Part shown: one piece after another, positions 44,854-54,140 of the stretch
Position numbering within the stretch: the first letter of the stretch is position 1
Layout: every line of letters begins with the position of its first letter
Assembly: GCA_963697355.1 (NCBI GenBank)
Contig: CAVONV010000022.1
Coordinates: 1-64,000 of the forward strand
Direction of reading: 5' to 3'
Length of the DNA: 64,000 nucleotides
DNA from: CAVONV01 sp963697355
Lineage (GTDB): Bacteria > Acidobacteriota > Vicinamibacteria > Marinacidobacterales > DATDRI01
Made by a program: the position numbers and the translations under genes
The notes under the pieces: generated by a model
The model's input: only the letters and a program-made list of their open reading frames with translations
Database searches by the model: none
Told to the model about the DNA's origin: nothing

Positions 44854-45585
44854 ATGGGACAAGCCATGAATAACAGGAAGACACTCGATGGATGGAAGAT
44901 GGTTGCGGTTGGAGGGGCGGTGGTCGGGCTCTTGTTGAGTGCGCCCGTGAGTAGGGCCGAAGACATTTCCACCGTCGAAGAAGTTCTCGAGCGCATGGCG
45001 GCGGCCTACGGCTCCGTCAAGAGCTTGGGCGCAGATCTCGAGCAGGTGAAATCGTATCCTCAGCTCGGAATGACGGATCCACCGGAAAAAGGTGTTCTCC
45101 ATGTGAAGCGCAAGAGCGAGAACAATCTCCTCATCCGTTTGGAGATACAACAACCCGAGCAGCGCATCGTTACCGTTGGCGACGGGCGCTACATGCTGTA
45201 CCAGCCTGGGATCAATCAAGCGATCGAGGGCCGAGTCGATACCAAGACGTCGAGCTCTTCGGGTACGAGCTTCATGTCCTACTTCATGGGAGACCTATCG
45301 GGCGCCAAGAAGGACTATGACTTCGAGTTGGTTGGAGAGGAGCAGGTAGGGCCGCACCAAACCGTTCACCTTCGCTTGACGGCCATCCCCGGCGGAGAAG
45401 GTTACTACCCGCAAATCGAGCTTTGGGTGGACCAGGACCTCTGGATTCCCGTGCGCCAGGAGCTCGTCGAGCCCAACCGGAGCGTCACGACGCTCGAGTT
45501 CGGCGATATCCGTATCAACGATGAGATCAATGACAATGTGTTCAAAATCAAGCTGCCGGCGAACGTCGAGCGCGTCAAAGGCTGA
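44854..45585 (+). CDS. LolA-like outer-membrane lipoprotein-sorting family protein
   Basis: 243 residues with a signal peptide ending in VSRAED. The LolA/LppX-like fold pattern is TVEEVLERMAAAYGSVKSLGADLEQVKSYP, then NLLIRLEIQQPEQRIVTVGD, MLYQPGINQAIEG, and the C-terminal YYPQIELWVDQDLWIPVRQE with LEFGDIRINDEINDNVF. Such proteins bind lipids or lipid anchors in a hydrophobic half-barrel and carry them across the periplasm. It follows an FtsX/LolE-type permease, so it is the natural periplasmic acceptor for that exporter. Confidence 0.87.
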   Translation: MGQAMNNRKTLDGWKMVAVGGAVVGLLLSAPVSRAEDISTVEEVLERMAAAYGSVKSLGADLEQVKSYPQLGMTDPPEKGVLHVKRKSENNLLIRLEIQQPEQRIVTVGDGRYMLYQPGINQAIEGRVDTKTSSSSGTSFMSYFMGDLSGAKKDYDFELVGEEQVGPHQTVHLRLTAIPGGEGYYPQIELWVDQDLWIPVRQELVEPNRSVTTLEFGDIRINDEINDNVFKIKLPANVERVKG

Positions 45586-45598
45586 CAGGAGGAGCTCG

Positions 45599-46522
45599 AT
45601 GAAAAAGAAGAAGTACGACGGGGCAACAACATCCAAGTTTTTTTCACGGACTGCGGCAGTTTTTCTGATGACGCTGATGGTGGGATTCAACGGAATGAAC
45701 GTCGAAGCGGCCACACTCAAATCAAAGACCGTCGAGGCTTGGGAGGGATACGTTCAGCTCACAGAAGAGAGGATCGCTCGAGAGCTCGTTTCGGATGAGG
45801 GGTATTTCGTTTTGGATTTTCGCCCCTCCGAAGAAGTCGAGGATTGCCGCGAGAAGTTGGCTGCCGGGGAAACTTGCGTTCTCAACATGGCGGAGCCGGG
45901 CGAAGGCGGAGAGGAGACGGAGATCCCGTCCGGAATGGTGCACCATTGGCTGGGTAGCCTGTTCATACCCAATGTCAGTCTGGACGAGCTCATGACGTGG
46001 GTCAAGAGCTACAACGACCATGAGCAATACTTCGAAGAGGTGGAAGCGTCAAAGCTTCTATCGAAAGAAGGTGATGTCTACGATATCCTCCTCCGTTTGA
46101 AGCGCAAGAAGATTGTGACGGTTCACTACAACACCGAACACCGGGTCGAGTACCGACAGCACGATCCGCATCGCGTGTCGAGTAAGAGTCATACGACCCG
46201 GATCGCCCAGATTGAGAATCCGGGCACTTCCTCCGAGCGAGAAAGACCCGAAGGTCGAGATAGCGGCTTTCTTTGGCGGCTGAACTCCTACTGGAGGTAC
46301 AAGGAAGTCAACGGGGGCGTCCTCGTGGAGCTGGAAACATTGAGTCTGAGTCGCGGCATCCCCGCCGCCGTCAAATGGCTCGTTGCGGGTTACGTGAACT
46401 CGGTTCCACGGGAGTCTTTGCAGAGTACGTTGACCTCCATACGAGACGGCGTCACGGAGCCGACGACAGCTCGGAAAGGAGTCGCCGATCGTCCGCCCGC
46501 ACTAGGCAACCTCTCGAATTGA
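45599..46522 (+). CDS. Exported START/SRPBCC-like protein, paralogue 2
   Basis: 307 residues from ATG 45599 with AGGAGGAG upstream. The signal peptide is followed by the same domain as the 41344-42159 protein: KTVEAWEGYVQLTEERIARE, MVHHWLGSLFIPNVSLDEL, EEVEASKLLSKEGDVYDILL, LKRKKIVTVHYNTEHRVEYR, SGFLWRLNSYWRYKEVNGGV, LSLSRGIPAAVKWLVAGYVN. It adds about 20 residues at the C-terminus. It lies 14 bases after the LolA-like gene, so it probably acts in the same lipid-handling pathway. The duplication brackets the cluster. Confidence 0.74.
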   Translation: MKKKKYDGATTSKFFSRTAAVFLMTLMVGFNGMNVEAATLKSKTVEAWEGYVQLTEERIARELVSDEGYFVLDFRPSEEVEDCREKLAAGETCVLNMAEPGEGGEETEIPSGMVHHWLGSLFIPNVSLDELMTWVKSYNDHEQYFEEVEASKLLSKEGDVYDILLRLKRKKIVTVHYNTEHRVEYRQHDPHRVSSKSHTTRIAQIENPGTSSERERPEGRDSGFLWRLNSYWRYKEVNGGVLVELETLSLSRGIPAAVKWLVAGYVNSVPRESLQSTLTSIRDGVTEPTTARKGVADRPPALGNLSN

Positions 46523-46548
46523 TCCCACGCTCGGCCCGAGCCGAAGAA

Positions 46549-46609
46549 TGGGGACAGTCCCCACAGGAAAACACTTGTTTTCATACAATTAAGTGGTGAC
46601 TGTCCCCAT
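46549..46609 (+). repeat. REPIN-like element, family B, copy
   Basis: GGGGACAGTCCCC and GGTGACTGTCCCC flank a spacer ACAGGAAAACACTTGTTTTC that itself folds (GAAAACA/TGTTTTC). A T-run follows at 46610, so it may also terminate the lipid operon. Confidence 0.88.
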
Positions 46610-46666
46610 TTTTTATTGCACGAGATCGCGTTACAATGTCTGATCGGGCTGAATGAAGGGATTTGG

Positions 46667-49021
46667 ATGCGCAACGCTGACAGGATGGTGACTGACGCGT
46701 TTCTGCTGACGCGTCAGTGGCGAGACACCCCGGATGGGGTGGAGCTTGTGTTCTGGGCCGCGTCGTCGGCCGGGCCGGTGCGGATCCTGCTCGAGCGCCA
46801 AGAAACGCTCTGCTTCATCAGGCGGCTGACGACCATCGAACCTTCGCTGATTCCAGAAGATTCCTACCGCCGGAAGTCCCTCGATTTGATGACGCTCGAT
46901 GGGATGCCGGTCGACTGTCTTTACTTCAAGTCACAACGCGGGATGACGGAGGCAAGTGCCCGGCTCAAAGGGGTCGGAATACGCGTCTATGAGTCGGATA
47001 TCAAACCCGCCGAGCGTTACCTCATGGAGCGTTTCCTCACCGGACCTATTCACGTCGTGGGTGCGCACAAGAAGCGAAGTGGTTACATTGAGTTCGTTGA
47101 TCCGAAGATCACTCCGGTCGAGTATCGACCCCATTTGAGTGTCATTTCGATCGATATCGAGACGGCTGATTTCGACGGTGACCTCTATTCGGTTTCAGTG
47201 ACAGAGGGGGATAGAGCCCGAGTCTTCGTTGTCGACAACGAAGAATGGAGCGAGACGGCTCGGGAAAAGCTGAAAACCACCCGGCCCGGTGTTCACCTCA
47301 GCCTGCACAAGGACGAACGGAGTCTCCTTGCCGCGCTCTTCCCTTGGATTTCCGATTACGATCCGGATGTCCTCATCGGCTGGAACGTCGTTGAATTCGA
47401 TTTGAGTTTCCTTCAACGCCGTTGTCGCCGTTGGAACATCCCGTTTTCTTTGGGACGTGGGGGAGATACTGCCACTATCTTGCCTGCGGGCGCGATGGCC
47501 CAGAAGGGAACCGCCAGGATCCCCGGCAGGGTGGCGCTCGATGGCATCGAGGTTCTCCGCGCCGCTACCTGGTCCTTTGAAGACTTCAGTCTTGGGGCAG
47601 TGGCCCGCGAGCTTTTGGGCAAGGACAAGCTTCTCAGCGGAGAGCAGGATCGGGTCGAAGAAATCCAACGACTCTACCGAGAAGCGCCCGATGAGCTGGT
47701 GGCTTACAACATCGAGGACTGTCGTCTAGCCGAGGAGATTTTCAAAGAGGCCAAGCTCGTTGATTTTGCTCTGGCTCGTACCCGTCTTACCGGTCTCAAC
47801 CTCGACCGGACGGGTGGCTCGGCTGCGGCATTCGACAATCTCTATCTGCCACGTCTTCACCGCAAGGGACACGTCGCACTCGACGTGGGAGACGTTGATT
47901 TGCACGACGAGAGTCCGGGCGGATACGTCATGGACTCGAAGCCGGGACTCTACAAGAACGTCCTCGTTTTGGACTTCAAGAGCCTCTATCCGAGCATCAT
48001 CAGGAGCTTCAGGGTCGATCCCCTCGGGATGGCCGTTCCCGGTGATAATCCTATCGAGGGTTACGAGAGTGTTTCCTTTGCGCGATACGGTTACATCCTC
48101 CCCGATATTCTGGCCGAGCTCTGGAAGGAGAGAGAGGCGGCTAAAGACGCAAACAATCAGCCCCTGGCGCGTGCCATCAAAATCATCATGAACTCTTTCT
48201 ATGGCGTGCTCGGTTCTCCAGGATGCCGGTTTGGTGATTCTCGGATTGCTTCCAACATCACTCTGCGTGGACACGAGATCATGAATCGCAGCCGAGAGCA
48301 AATCGAGGCGCGAGATTTCACCGTTCTCTACGGGGATACGGACTCACTGTTCGTCTTGCTCGGTGAGGACTACAGTGAAGCCGAAGCGATCGCGGCGGGC
48401 AAAGACTTCGCCAAGATGCTGAATGAGTTCTGGTCCGACACATTACCGGTGGAGTACGGCGTGGAGTCCCATTTGGAGATCGAGACGGAGGAGCTCTATT
48501 TGCGGTTCTTCATGCCGACGATCCGTGGCTCGGAGAGAGGGAGCAAGAAGCGCTACGCGGGATTGGTGAGGCAGGGGGAAAAGACGGAAGTACGCTTTAC
48601 GGGGCTCGAGAGCGTTCGCTCCGACTGGACGCCGCTGGCTCGCCGGTTTCAGCGGGAGCTCTACCAACGCGTGTTTCACGATTTGCCTTACGAGGACTAC
48701 GTTCAACAAACGGCGGCCGATCTCATGGCGGGCCTTCTCGACGACGAGCTCGTTTATCGCAAACGGGTCCGCCGGCCTCTCGAAGACTACACGAAAAACG
48801 TTCCTCCTCACGCCCAAGCGGCTCGAAAGTCCAATCGGCCGGGAAGGTGGATCCGATACGTCATCACGAACAAAGGGCCCGAACCTTTGGACAACAATCC
48901 TTCTCCCATCGACTACCATCACTACCTGGAAAGACAAGTCGCTCCGGCCGGAGATGCGTTGCTTCAGTGGATGGGGACGTCGGTCAAAAAGATCCTGGAC
49001 CAACAGATGACGCTGTTTTAG
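46667..49021 (+). CDS. polB: DNA polymerase II (family B)
   Basis: 784 residues from ATG 46667, nearly the E. coli Pol II length (783). The 3'-5' exonuclease motifs are intact: DIET at 163-166, GWNVVEFD at 238-245, YNIEDCR at 347-353. Polymerase motifs: LDFKSLYPSII (motif A, Asp436), KIIMNSFYGVLG (motif B), YGDTDS (motif C, 555-560). The C-terminal thumb contains YRKRVRRPLEDYTKNVPPH. It acts in lesion bypass and replication restart, and is commonly damage-inducible. A family-B repeat precedes it; no LexA box was recognised. Confidence 0.95.
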   Translation: MRNADRMVTDAFLLTRQWRDTPDGVELVFWAASSAGPVRILLERQETLCFIRRLTTIEPSLIPEDSYRRKSLDLMTLDGMPVDCLYFKSQRGMTEASARLKGVGIRVYESDIKPAERYLMERFLTGPIHVVGAHKKRSGYIEFVDPKITPVEYRPHLSVISIDIETADFDGDLYSVSVTEGDRARVFVVDNEEWSETAREKLKTTRPGVHLSLHKDERSLLAALFPWISDYDPDVLIGWNVVEFDLSFLQRRCRRWNIPFSLGRGGDTATILPAGAMAQKGTARIPGRVALDGIEVLRAATWSFEDFSLGAVARELLGKDKLLSGEQDRVEEIQRLYREAPDELVAYNIEDCRLAEEIFKEAKLVDFALARTRLTGLNLDRTGGSAAAFDNLYLPRLHRKGHVALDVGDVDLHDESPGGYVMDSKPGLYKNVLVLDFKSLYPSIIRSFRVDPLGMAVPGDNPIEGYESVSFARYGYILPDILAELWKEREAAKDANNQPLARAIKIIMNSFYGVLGSPGCRFGDSRIASNITLRGHEIMNRSREQIEARDFTVLYGDTDSLFVLLGEDYSEAEAIAAGKDFAKMLNEFWSDTLPVEYGVESHLEIETEELYLRFFMPTIRGSERGSKKRYAGLVRQGEKTEVRFTGLESVRSDWTPLARRFQRELYQRVFHDLPYEDYVQQTAADLMAGLLDDELVYRKRVRRPLEDYTKNVPPHAQAARKSNRPGRWIRYVITNKGPEPLDNNPSPIDYHHYLERQVAPAGDALLQWMGTSVKKILDQQMTLF

Positions 49022-49118
49022 ATGGGGCGGTGAGGTATTTCCCCTCGACCGCCTTGAGTAGCAGTCAAGCAGTCAGCAGTACGTCACTCTCCGAACCCGA
49101 CTGCAGACTGCAGACCGT
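49022..49118. other. Short intergenic with AGCAGTCA repeats
   Basis: Contains GCAGTCAAGCAGTCAGCAGT and CTGCAGACTGCAG, resembling a similar TCAGTCA/GCAGTCACGCAGTCACGC stretch at 23622-23690 and the AGGCAGTCAGCAGG stretch at about 55310. No gene. Confidence 0.5.
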
Positions 49119-49955
49119 TTGAACGGCCAGCAAAGACGTACAATTTCAGGGAAGTCAGTTTGGAGCGGGAGAAGAACCTTGTTCGAAAAGGCGTTGGTAG
49201 GTCTGAGAGGCTGGTATCACAAGCGCGAGATAGAGGCTGCGGTACGCCACTATGCCCAGCAGACCGGGAGGGATGCACAAAAGCGCCATGCCTACTCGGA
49301 ATCGGGGTCCTTCCAGTCTCAATTGCAACGTCTCTTCACTCTCGGCACGGCGGAAGAAACAGGCGAGCTCAAGACCATCGCTTCGAGCGCTGTGAACATT
49401 GGTCTCTCCAACAAATACTACCGCCCCGCTGACCTCCTTTCCGACATCATCGACGAGCTGGAACGACGAACCTATCTCAGCACGGAGCCGGACGGGGAGG
49501 CTCCTTTGGGAGAGCTCGAGCCTCACGGCCGCAAGCTGAAGATCGAGCAAGTCATGAAAAGCTGGTTGGTACCGCTCAAAGTCGCGTCGGTGGAATCGCT
49601 TCTTCAACGTCTCGCTCAGGACAAGGACCCTTCGCTGACTTATGCGGCCCTCGGACGCTTCGAACGTGTGACAGCGCGAGTTTTTTCGTTGGTGGAAGAA
49701 GCCGAAGTCCGTTTCGTCGAGGAGCACCTCTCCGATTTTCTGCAGTCGTGGAAAACCCAGCCTCGTCAAAAGGAGCGGTTCCGTGAGCCTGCGGACGGAT
49801 TGGAAGACGTTTTTCAATGCTGGATCGGCGAGATCAGGCCCGAAGGTATCGATGGCCTGCGCCTTCGTGGTGCCGACAAACCTTTCCGGCTTACGACCCT
49901 CGTACCTGAAGACCGCCAGCATCTAATCGCCGCGACTCTCCAACGCCTCCGTTGA
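49119..49955 (+). CDS. Protein of unknown function
   Basis: 278 residues from the annotated start. A TTG at 49179 preceded by GGGAGAAGAACC gives a 258-residue alternative (LFEKALVGLRGWYHKREIEA). It is rich in charged residues and mainly helical: VRHYAQQTGRDAQKRHAY, LSDIIDELERRTYLS, LSDFLQSWKTQPRQKERFRE. The C-terminus is beta-rich (FRLTTLVPEDRQHLIAATLQ). No signal peptide, TM helix or known family recognised. It lies 97 bases after polB on the same strand, so co-expression is possible, but the gap holds repeats. Confidence 0.6.
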   Translation: MNGQQRRTISGKSVWSGRRTLFEKALVGLRGWYHKREIEAAVRHYAQQTGRDAQKRHAYSESGSFQSQLQRLFTLGTAEETGELKTIASSAVNIGLSNKYYRPADLLSDIIDELERRTYLSTEPDGEAPLGELEPHGRKLKIEQVMKSWLVPLKVASVESLLQRLAQDKDPSLTYAALGRFERVTARVFSLVEEAEVRFVEEHLSDFLQSWKTQPRQKERFREPADGLEDVFQCWIGEIRPEGIDGLRLRGADKPFRLTTLVPEDRQHLIAATLQRLR

Positions 49956-49995
49956 CGTTTTGGGTCAATCAGGCCAGACACTGATGTTGACGACG

Positions 49996-50046
49996 GAGTT
50001 TTCCACAATTTCCGAACGCCTGGGGTCTGACCCCATTCCGAACGCT
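49996..50046 (+). repeat. REP-like element, family A, copy 9
   Basis: Almost identical to copy 2 at 10491-10540, including the GACGGAGTTTTCCACAATTT lead-in and CATTCCGAACGCT end. Confidence 0.9.
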
Positions 50047-50150
50047 TGGGGGCTCAGTCGGGATGGCGGCGTGCGTTGCATAACGCGGGCTATGAATATA
50101 ATGTGTTGCCGGTCGCTAGGTGTCCAAAATACGAAGAAAGGAGCTAGTCT

Positions 50151-52226
50151 TTGAGAAATCGACTGACTCGATGGTTGTTTTTGCTCTTGTTCACGCTACC
50201 TGGAATTCTTCTGGCCCAGGAGGCGAGCTCCGACTACCGTGACTTCGATGCGGTGAAGCAACAGCTCGAAAGCTGGGCTCGCGAGCACCCGCAACGGCTC
50301 GAACTGGAGAATATTGGCTCCTCCGCAAGTGGAAAAGATATTTTTGTGGCCCGAGTGGCCGGCAAAGGCGAAACCGAGCCCGACAAGCGCCCCGCGGTCT
50401 TTGTGGGAGCGAATATCGTTGGGTATCACAACGCGGGCACGGAAGCCGCGCTCCACCTCATCGAGACACTACTCGGTGACGGCGAAGAGCTCACTAAGTT
50501 GCTAGGTGAGAAGACCTTCTACATTGCCCCGGTCTTGAATCCCGATGCGCACGGCGGTTTGTTCGCCACGCCCAAGCATCGTTTGACCGGCAATGACACG
50601 AAGATTGATCGGGATGTCGATGGGCTCTTTGGAGAAGACGGACCGAACGACCTCAACAATGATGGTCGGATTACCTGGATTCGCATTCCGGATCCCCAGG
50701 GGGACATGTTGCCGGATCCCGATGAGCCGCGAGCCCTCATCAAGGCCGATCGCATGAAGGGGCAACGCGGTGAGTACAAGCTCGTCATGGAAGGCAATGA
50801 CGATGACGGGGACGGCCAGCTCAACGAGGATGGTCCCGGCGGAATGGAGCCGGCGAGGAACTTCGCTCACGCCTATGAGTTCAACTAGCCCGAGACAGGT
50901 CCTTGGCCCGGCTACCTGCCGGAGTCCAAGGCCGTGATGGACTTCTTGCTGGCCCGGCGCAACGTGGCGGTCACAGTCGTCTATGGACCTGCCAACCATC
51001 TGTTAGCGCCACCCAGAGGCTTCGGCGGAGGGGGAGACCTGGGGACTATGAAGTTCAAGCCTCCCCAACGTATGGCCCAATTCATGGGGCTGGATCCCGA
51101 GCAGGAGTACACGCTCGATGAGGTTTGGGAGATTGTCAAGGATTCTCCAATGGTGGCCCAAATGAACGTCACCAAGGAGCAGTTGGCTCAGTTCATGGGT
51201 GCCGGTGCCGCGACCAAGCCGAACGACGACGATTTGGGGTACATACAGAAGCTGGCGGAGTCCTACAAAGAGCGGCTGGAGAAAGCGGGTCTCGACAACA
51301 AGCGCTCGGCCAATCAATCCGTTCGCGGCGGTTTGGCGCCTTGGCTTTACTACCAATACGGTGCCATGGCCATCGAGTTGGACGTTTGGGGAATTCCCAA
51401 AGCCAAAAAGGAGGAAGCCAAGGATGAAGGCGAGGCCTTGACCGTGGACCGCATGGCGGAGATGAGCTCGGAAGAGTTCTTGGCACTGAAAGATGAGACG
51501 ATCGATGCCTTCCTCAAAGGGCTGGGGGCTCCGCCTCAGATGACAGCGGCCGGTTTGAAACAGCGTATCGAGTCGGGGCAAGTGAGCCCGGCACAGATGG
51601 CACAGATGGCACGGCGCATGGAGGAGGCGGCGGAGGCGACAGCGCGAGCGCGGTTGACTCAGCAGCCAAGGATGAGGGGACATCGAACGACGTGATGGCC
51701 TTCATCGACGAGCATGCGCCCGACGCGTTCGTTCCGTGGGCCGCCGGTAACGTTACCCGATGGGTCTTCAGCCGAGGTGGGAGGCGTCGATCCCTTCATC
51801 GAGATCGCACCTCCCTACAGCCTTCTCGAGCCGGCGCTCAAAGTGCACACGGAAACCATCTTGGAAATGGCCACCAAGCTGGCTCAATTGCAGATCGTCG
51901 ACCAGAAGGTCGAGTCCTTGGGGAGCGGGATTTACCGGATAACGGCCGTCGCGGCAAACCGCGGTTTCTTTCCGACGCACACCAAGCTGGCTCAAAGGGC
52001 AAAAACCCACCTTCCGGTGCGCCTGGAGATGACGCCGAGCGAAGGTGTCGAGATCGTGACGGGTCCCCGTTGGTTGACATCCGAAGGACTGGACGGAGAA
52101 ACGGGAACGCTCGAGGGCGAATGGCTGGTCCGTGTTTCCGGAAAGAATCGGCAGGTGACAATCGAAGTTTTCTCCGACAACGCCGGCCATGATCGTGCAA
52201 CCATTTCCATCGAGGCGGGGAGCTAA
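50151..52226 (+). pseudogene. M14-like carboxypeptidase paralogue, zinc site lost, then disrupted
   Basis: Start TTG 50151 with AAAGGAGCTAG upstream and a signal peptide (LTRWLFLLLFTLPGILLAQ). After 245 codons an in-frame TAG at 50886-50888 interrupts HAYEFN-stop-PETGPWPGYLPESKAV. The same frame then continues to about 51640, where two frame changes (SAAKDEGTSNDVMAFIDEHA, then LPDGSSAEVGGVDPFIEIAP) are needed to reach the stop at 52226. Compared with the intact neighbour, the zinc motif THANE is replaced by IVGYH (residues 89-93) and the later SFHNTG by VVYGPANH, so both histidines and the glutamate are missing. It was probably a non-catalytic homologue before decay. DxDxDG loops remain. Confidence 0.8.
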
Positions 52227-52228
52227 CC

Positions 52229-53959
52229 ATGGTGCGTCAAATACATCTGTTAACCGTCGTTCTAGCAGTCCTGACCCTTGTAGCGGGTGGAAGCGAGCTC
52301 ATGGCTCAGACCCTCGAGGCGAAGGTGCCTCCGCCGGACCCACACTTCAATCGTCTGAATCACAATGACGAGATCGTTAGGTTCCTGAGAGGTTATGTTG
52401 CTTCTTACCCGGACTGGGTCAAGCTCGAAAGTATCGGCAAGACCACCGGTGGAAGCGATACGTGGCTCGTCACCATCAACAATCCCAAGACAGGTCCTGA
52501 GCTTTCCAAGCCGGCCATGTTCGTCGACGGCGCCACCCACGCCAATGAGGTTCAGGGAACCGAGACGGTGCTCTATCTCATCGATTACATGCTCGACAAC
52601 TACGGCAAGCTGGACAAAGTCACCGAGCTCATGGATCGAACCGTTTTCTACTTCGTGCCCATGGTCAATCCTGATAGTCGAGCCAAGTGGTTCGATGCTC
52701 CCGCTACGCCGAATTACCCGCGAACCGTTCCGGTGAAGATCGATGACGATCGAGACGGCCGAGTGGATGAGGACGGCTACGAGGATCTGGACGGCGACGG
52801 CGAGCTCACCCAAATGCGGAAGAAAGTACCTTTGGGGCAAGGCCGTTTTCGCCTCGATCCCAACGATCCGCGGCGATTGGTGCCCATCGAGGAAGATGAA
52901 CTAGGCGACTACATCAGATTGGGTGGCGAAGGAATCGACAACGATGGTGATGGCCTCGTGAATGAAGATGGGGTGGGCTACGTCGATCCCAATCGGACTT
53001 TCGCCTATGGTTGGGCTCCGCGCTACGTTCAGCCGGGCTCGACCGACTATCCTCTCCAGGTTGCCGAGACCAGAAACATCGCCTTGTGGGCCTTGGAACA
53101 TCCCAATATCGCGGCGGCCCAGAGCTTTCACAACACCGGCCGGATGATTCTACGCGGGCCGGGTACCAAGGCGATGGGCCGGTACGAAGTTTCCGATATC
53201 CAGGTCTACGATCGGATCGGCAAAGAAGGAGAAAACATCATTCCGGGGTACAGCTACTTCATATTGTGGAAGGACTTGTACTCGGCTTACGGTGGAACGA
53301 TCGACCATTTCTACGGAATTCATGGTGCGATCGCTTTCTCCAACGAGCTCTTCGGGCCTCAGCAAGACTTCGACAAGGATGGTGAAGTCACAGAAGAAGA
53401 ACGGCTCAAGTTCGTGGACCTTCTCACGCTGGGTCGCATGACCGTGGAATGGAAGGAGTTCGACCATCCGCAGTACGGGAAGATCGAGATCGGCGGGTTC
53501 CGCCACGATACGGGACGAGTTCCCGAGGGCTGGATGCTCGAAGAAGACTGCCATCGTAACGCGTTGTTCGTGCTCTATCACGCGCGCCAACTGCCGAAGA
53601 TCCGTTTCGATGATCCAACGGTCGAGAAGGTTGATGGCGATCTCTACCGAGTGCACGTGCCGGTCGTCAACGAACGATCGATACCGACGGTGACCGCTAT
53701 TGCCCGAAAGAACAAGCTCCATCGTCTCGACCTAGCGACGGTCGAGGGTGCCAAGGTGGTGGCGAGTGGTATCGTGAGGGACCTCTATCTCAACAAAGTC
53801 GATCTTCAAAAGCATCGTCCCGAAAGACTCATGGTTCCTTCGGTCGAAGGGCTTTCCACGCGAACGCTGTTCTTCCTCGTCGAAGGGAAGGGGAGTATCA
53901 CGGTCGCCTACGACTCCGTCAAGGCAGGGAAGATTAGTCAAGACATTGAATTGAGATAA
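52229..53959 (+). CDS. M14-family zinc carboxypeptidase, exported, with calcium-type Asp loops
   Basis: 576 residues; signal peptide ending in LMAQ. Zinc ligands are His104 and Glu107 in DGATHANEVQG, and His301 in AQSFHNTGRMI. Three Asp-rich loops interrupt the catalytic domain: DDDRDGRVDEDG, DLDGDGE and DNDGDGLVNEDG (about 172-183, 187-191, 237-248). They resemble dockerin/thrombospondin-3 calcium sites. The C-terminal catalytic region contains EWKEFDHPQYGKIEIGGF. A beta-sandwich domain follows from about residue 455. It starts two bases after the end of the damaged paralogue, so the two arose by tandem duplication and were one transcription unit. Confidence 0.9.
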   Translation: MVRQIHLLTVVLAVLTLVAGGSELMAQTLEAKVPPPDPHFNRLNHNDEIVRFLRGYVASYPDWVKLESIGKTTGGSDTWLVTINNPKTGPELSKPAMFVDGATHANEVQGTETVLYLIDYMLDNYGKLDKVTELMDRTVFYFVPMVNPDSRAKWFDAPATPNYPRTVPVKIDDDRDGRVDEDGYEDLDGDGELTQMRKKVPLGQGRFRLDPNDPRRLVPIEEDELGDYIRLGGEGIDNDGDGLVNEDGVGYVDPNRTFAYGWAPRYVQPGSTDYPLQVAETRNIALWALEHPNIAAAQSFHNTGRMILRGPGTKAMGRYEVSDIQVYDRIGKEGENIIPGYSYFILWKDLYSAYGGTIDHFYGIHGAIAFSNELFGPQQDFDKDGEVTEEERLKFVDLLTLGRMTVEWKEFDHPQYGKIEIGGFRHDTGRVPEGWMLEEDCHRNALFVLYHARQLPKIRFDDPTVEKVDGDLYRVHVPVVNERSIPTVTAIARKNKLHRLDLATVEGAKVVASGIVRDLYLNKVDLQKHRPERLMVPSVEGLSTRTLFFLVEGKGSITVAYDSVKAGKISQDIELR

Positions 53960-53967
53960 CAAGAAAG

Positions 53968-54131
53968 AACTCGAGAACTCGAGAACTCGAGAAGAGATTA
54001 ACGCAGGGTCGCAAAGACGCGGAGACGCCAAGACACAGACAGGATCGGTCAAGAAAGAGCGTCCGGGCAGACACTCGAATCTCGATTCGGATCTTCTTGG
54101 CGCCTTTGCGACTCTGCGCCTTTGCGCTGAC
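53968..54131. repeat. Tandem AACTCGAG octamer and flanking imperfect inverted repeat
   Basis: Three tandem AACTCGAG units at 53968-53992. Next, AACGCAGGGTCGCAAAGACG and following bases (about 54000-54032) are mirrored by CTTGGCGCCTTTGCGACTCT and following bases (about 54099-54131). The arms match the GATTCAACGCGAAGGCGCGG motif of the 23.8-24.7 kb array. Positioned between two converging genes, it could act as a bidirectional terminator. Confidence 0.65.
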
Positions 54132-54140
54132 TTCTTCTCT

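Noticed and set aside
12937..50888. Amber (TAG) reassigned or routinely read through in this genome
   Set aside because: Several intact genes (for example those ending at 9200, 12492, 34388) use TAG as the terminal stop, so the two internal TAGs are better explained as mutations.
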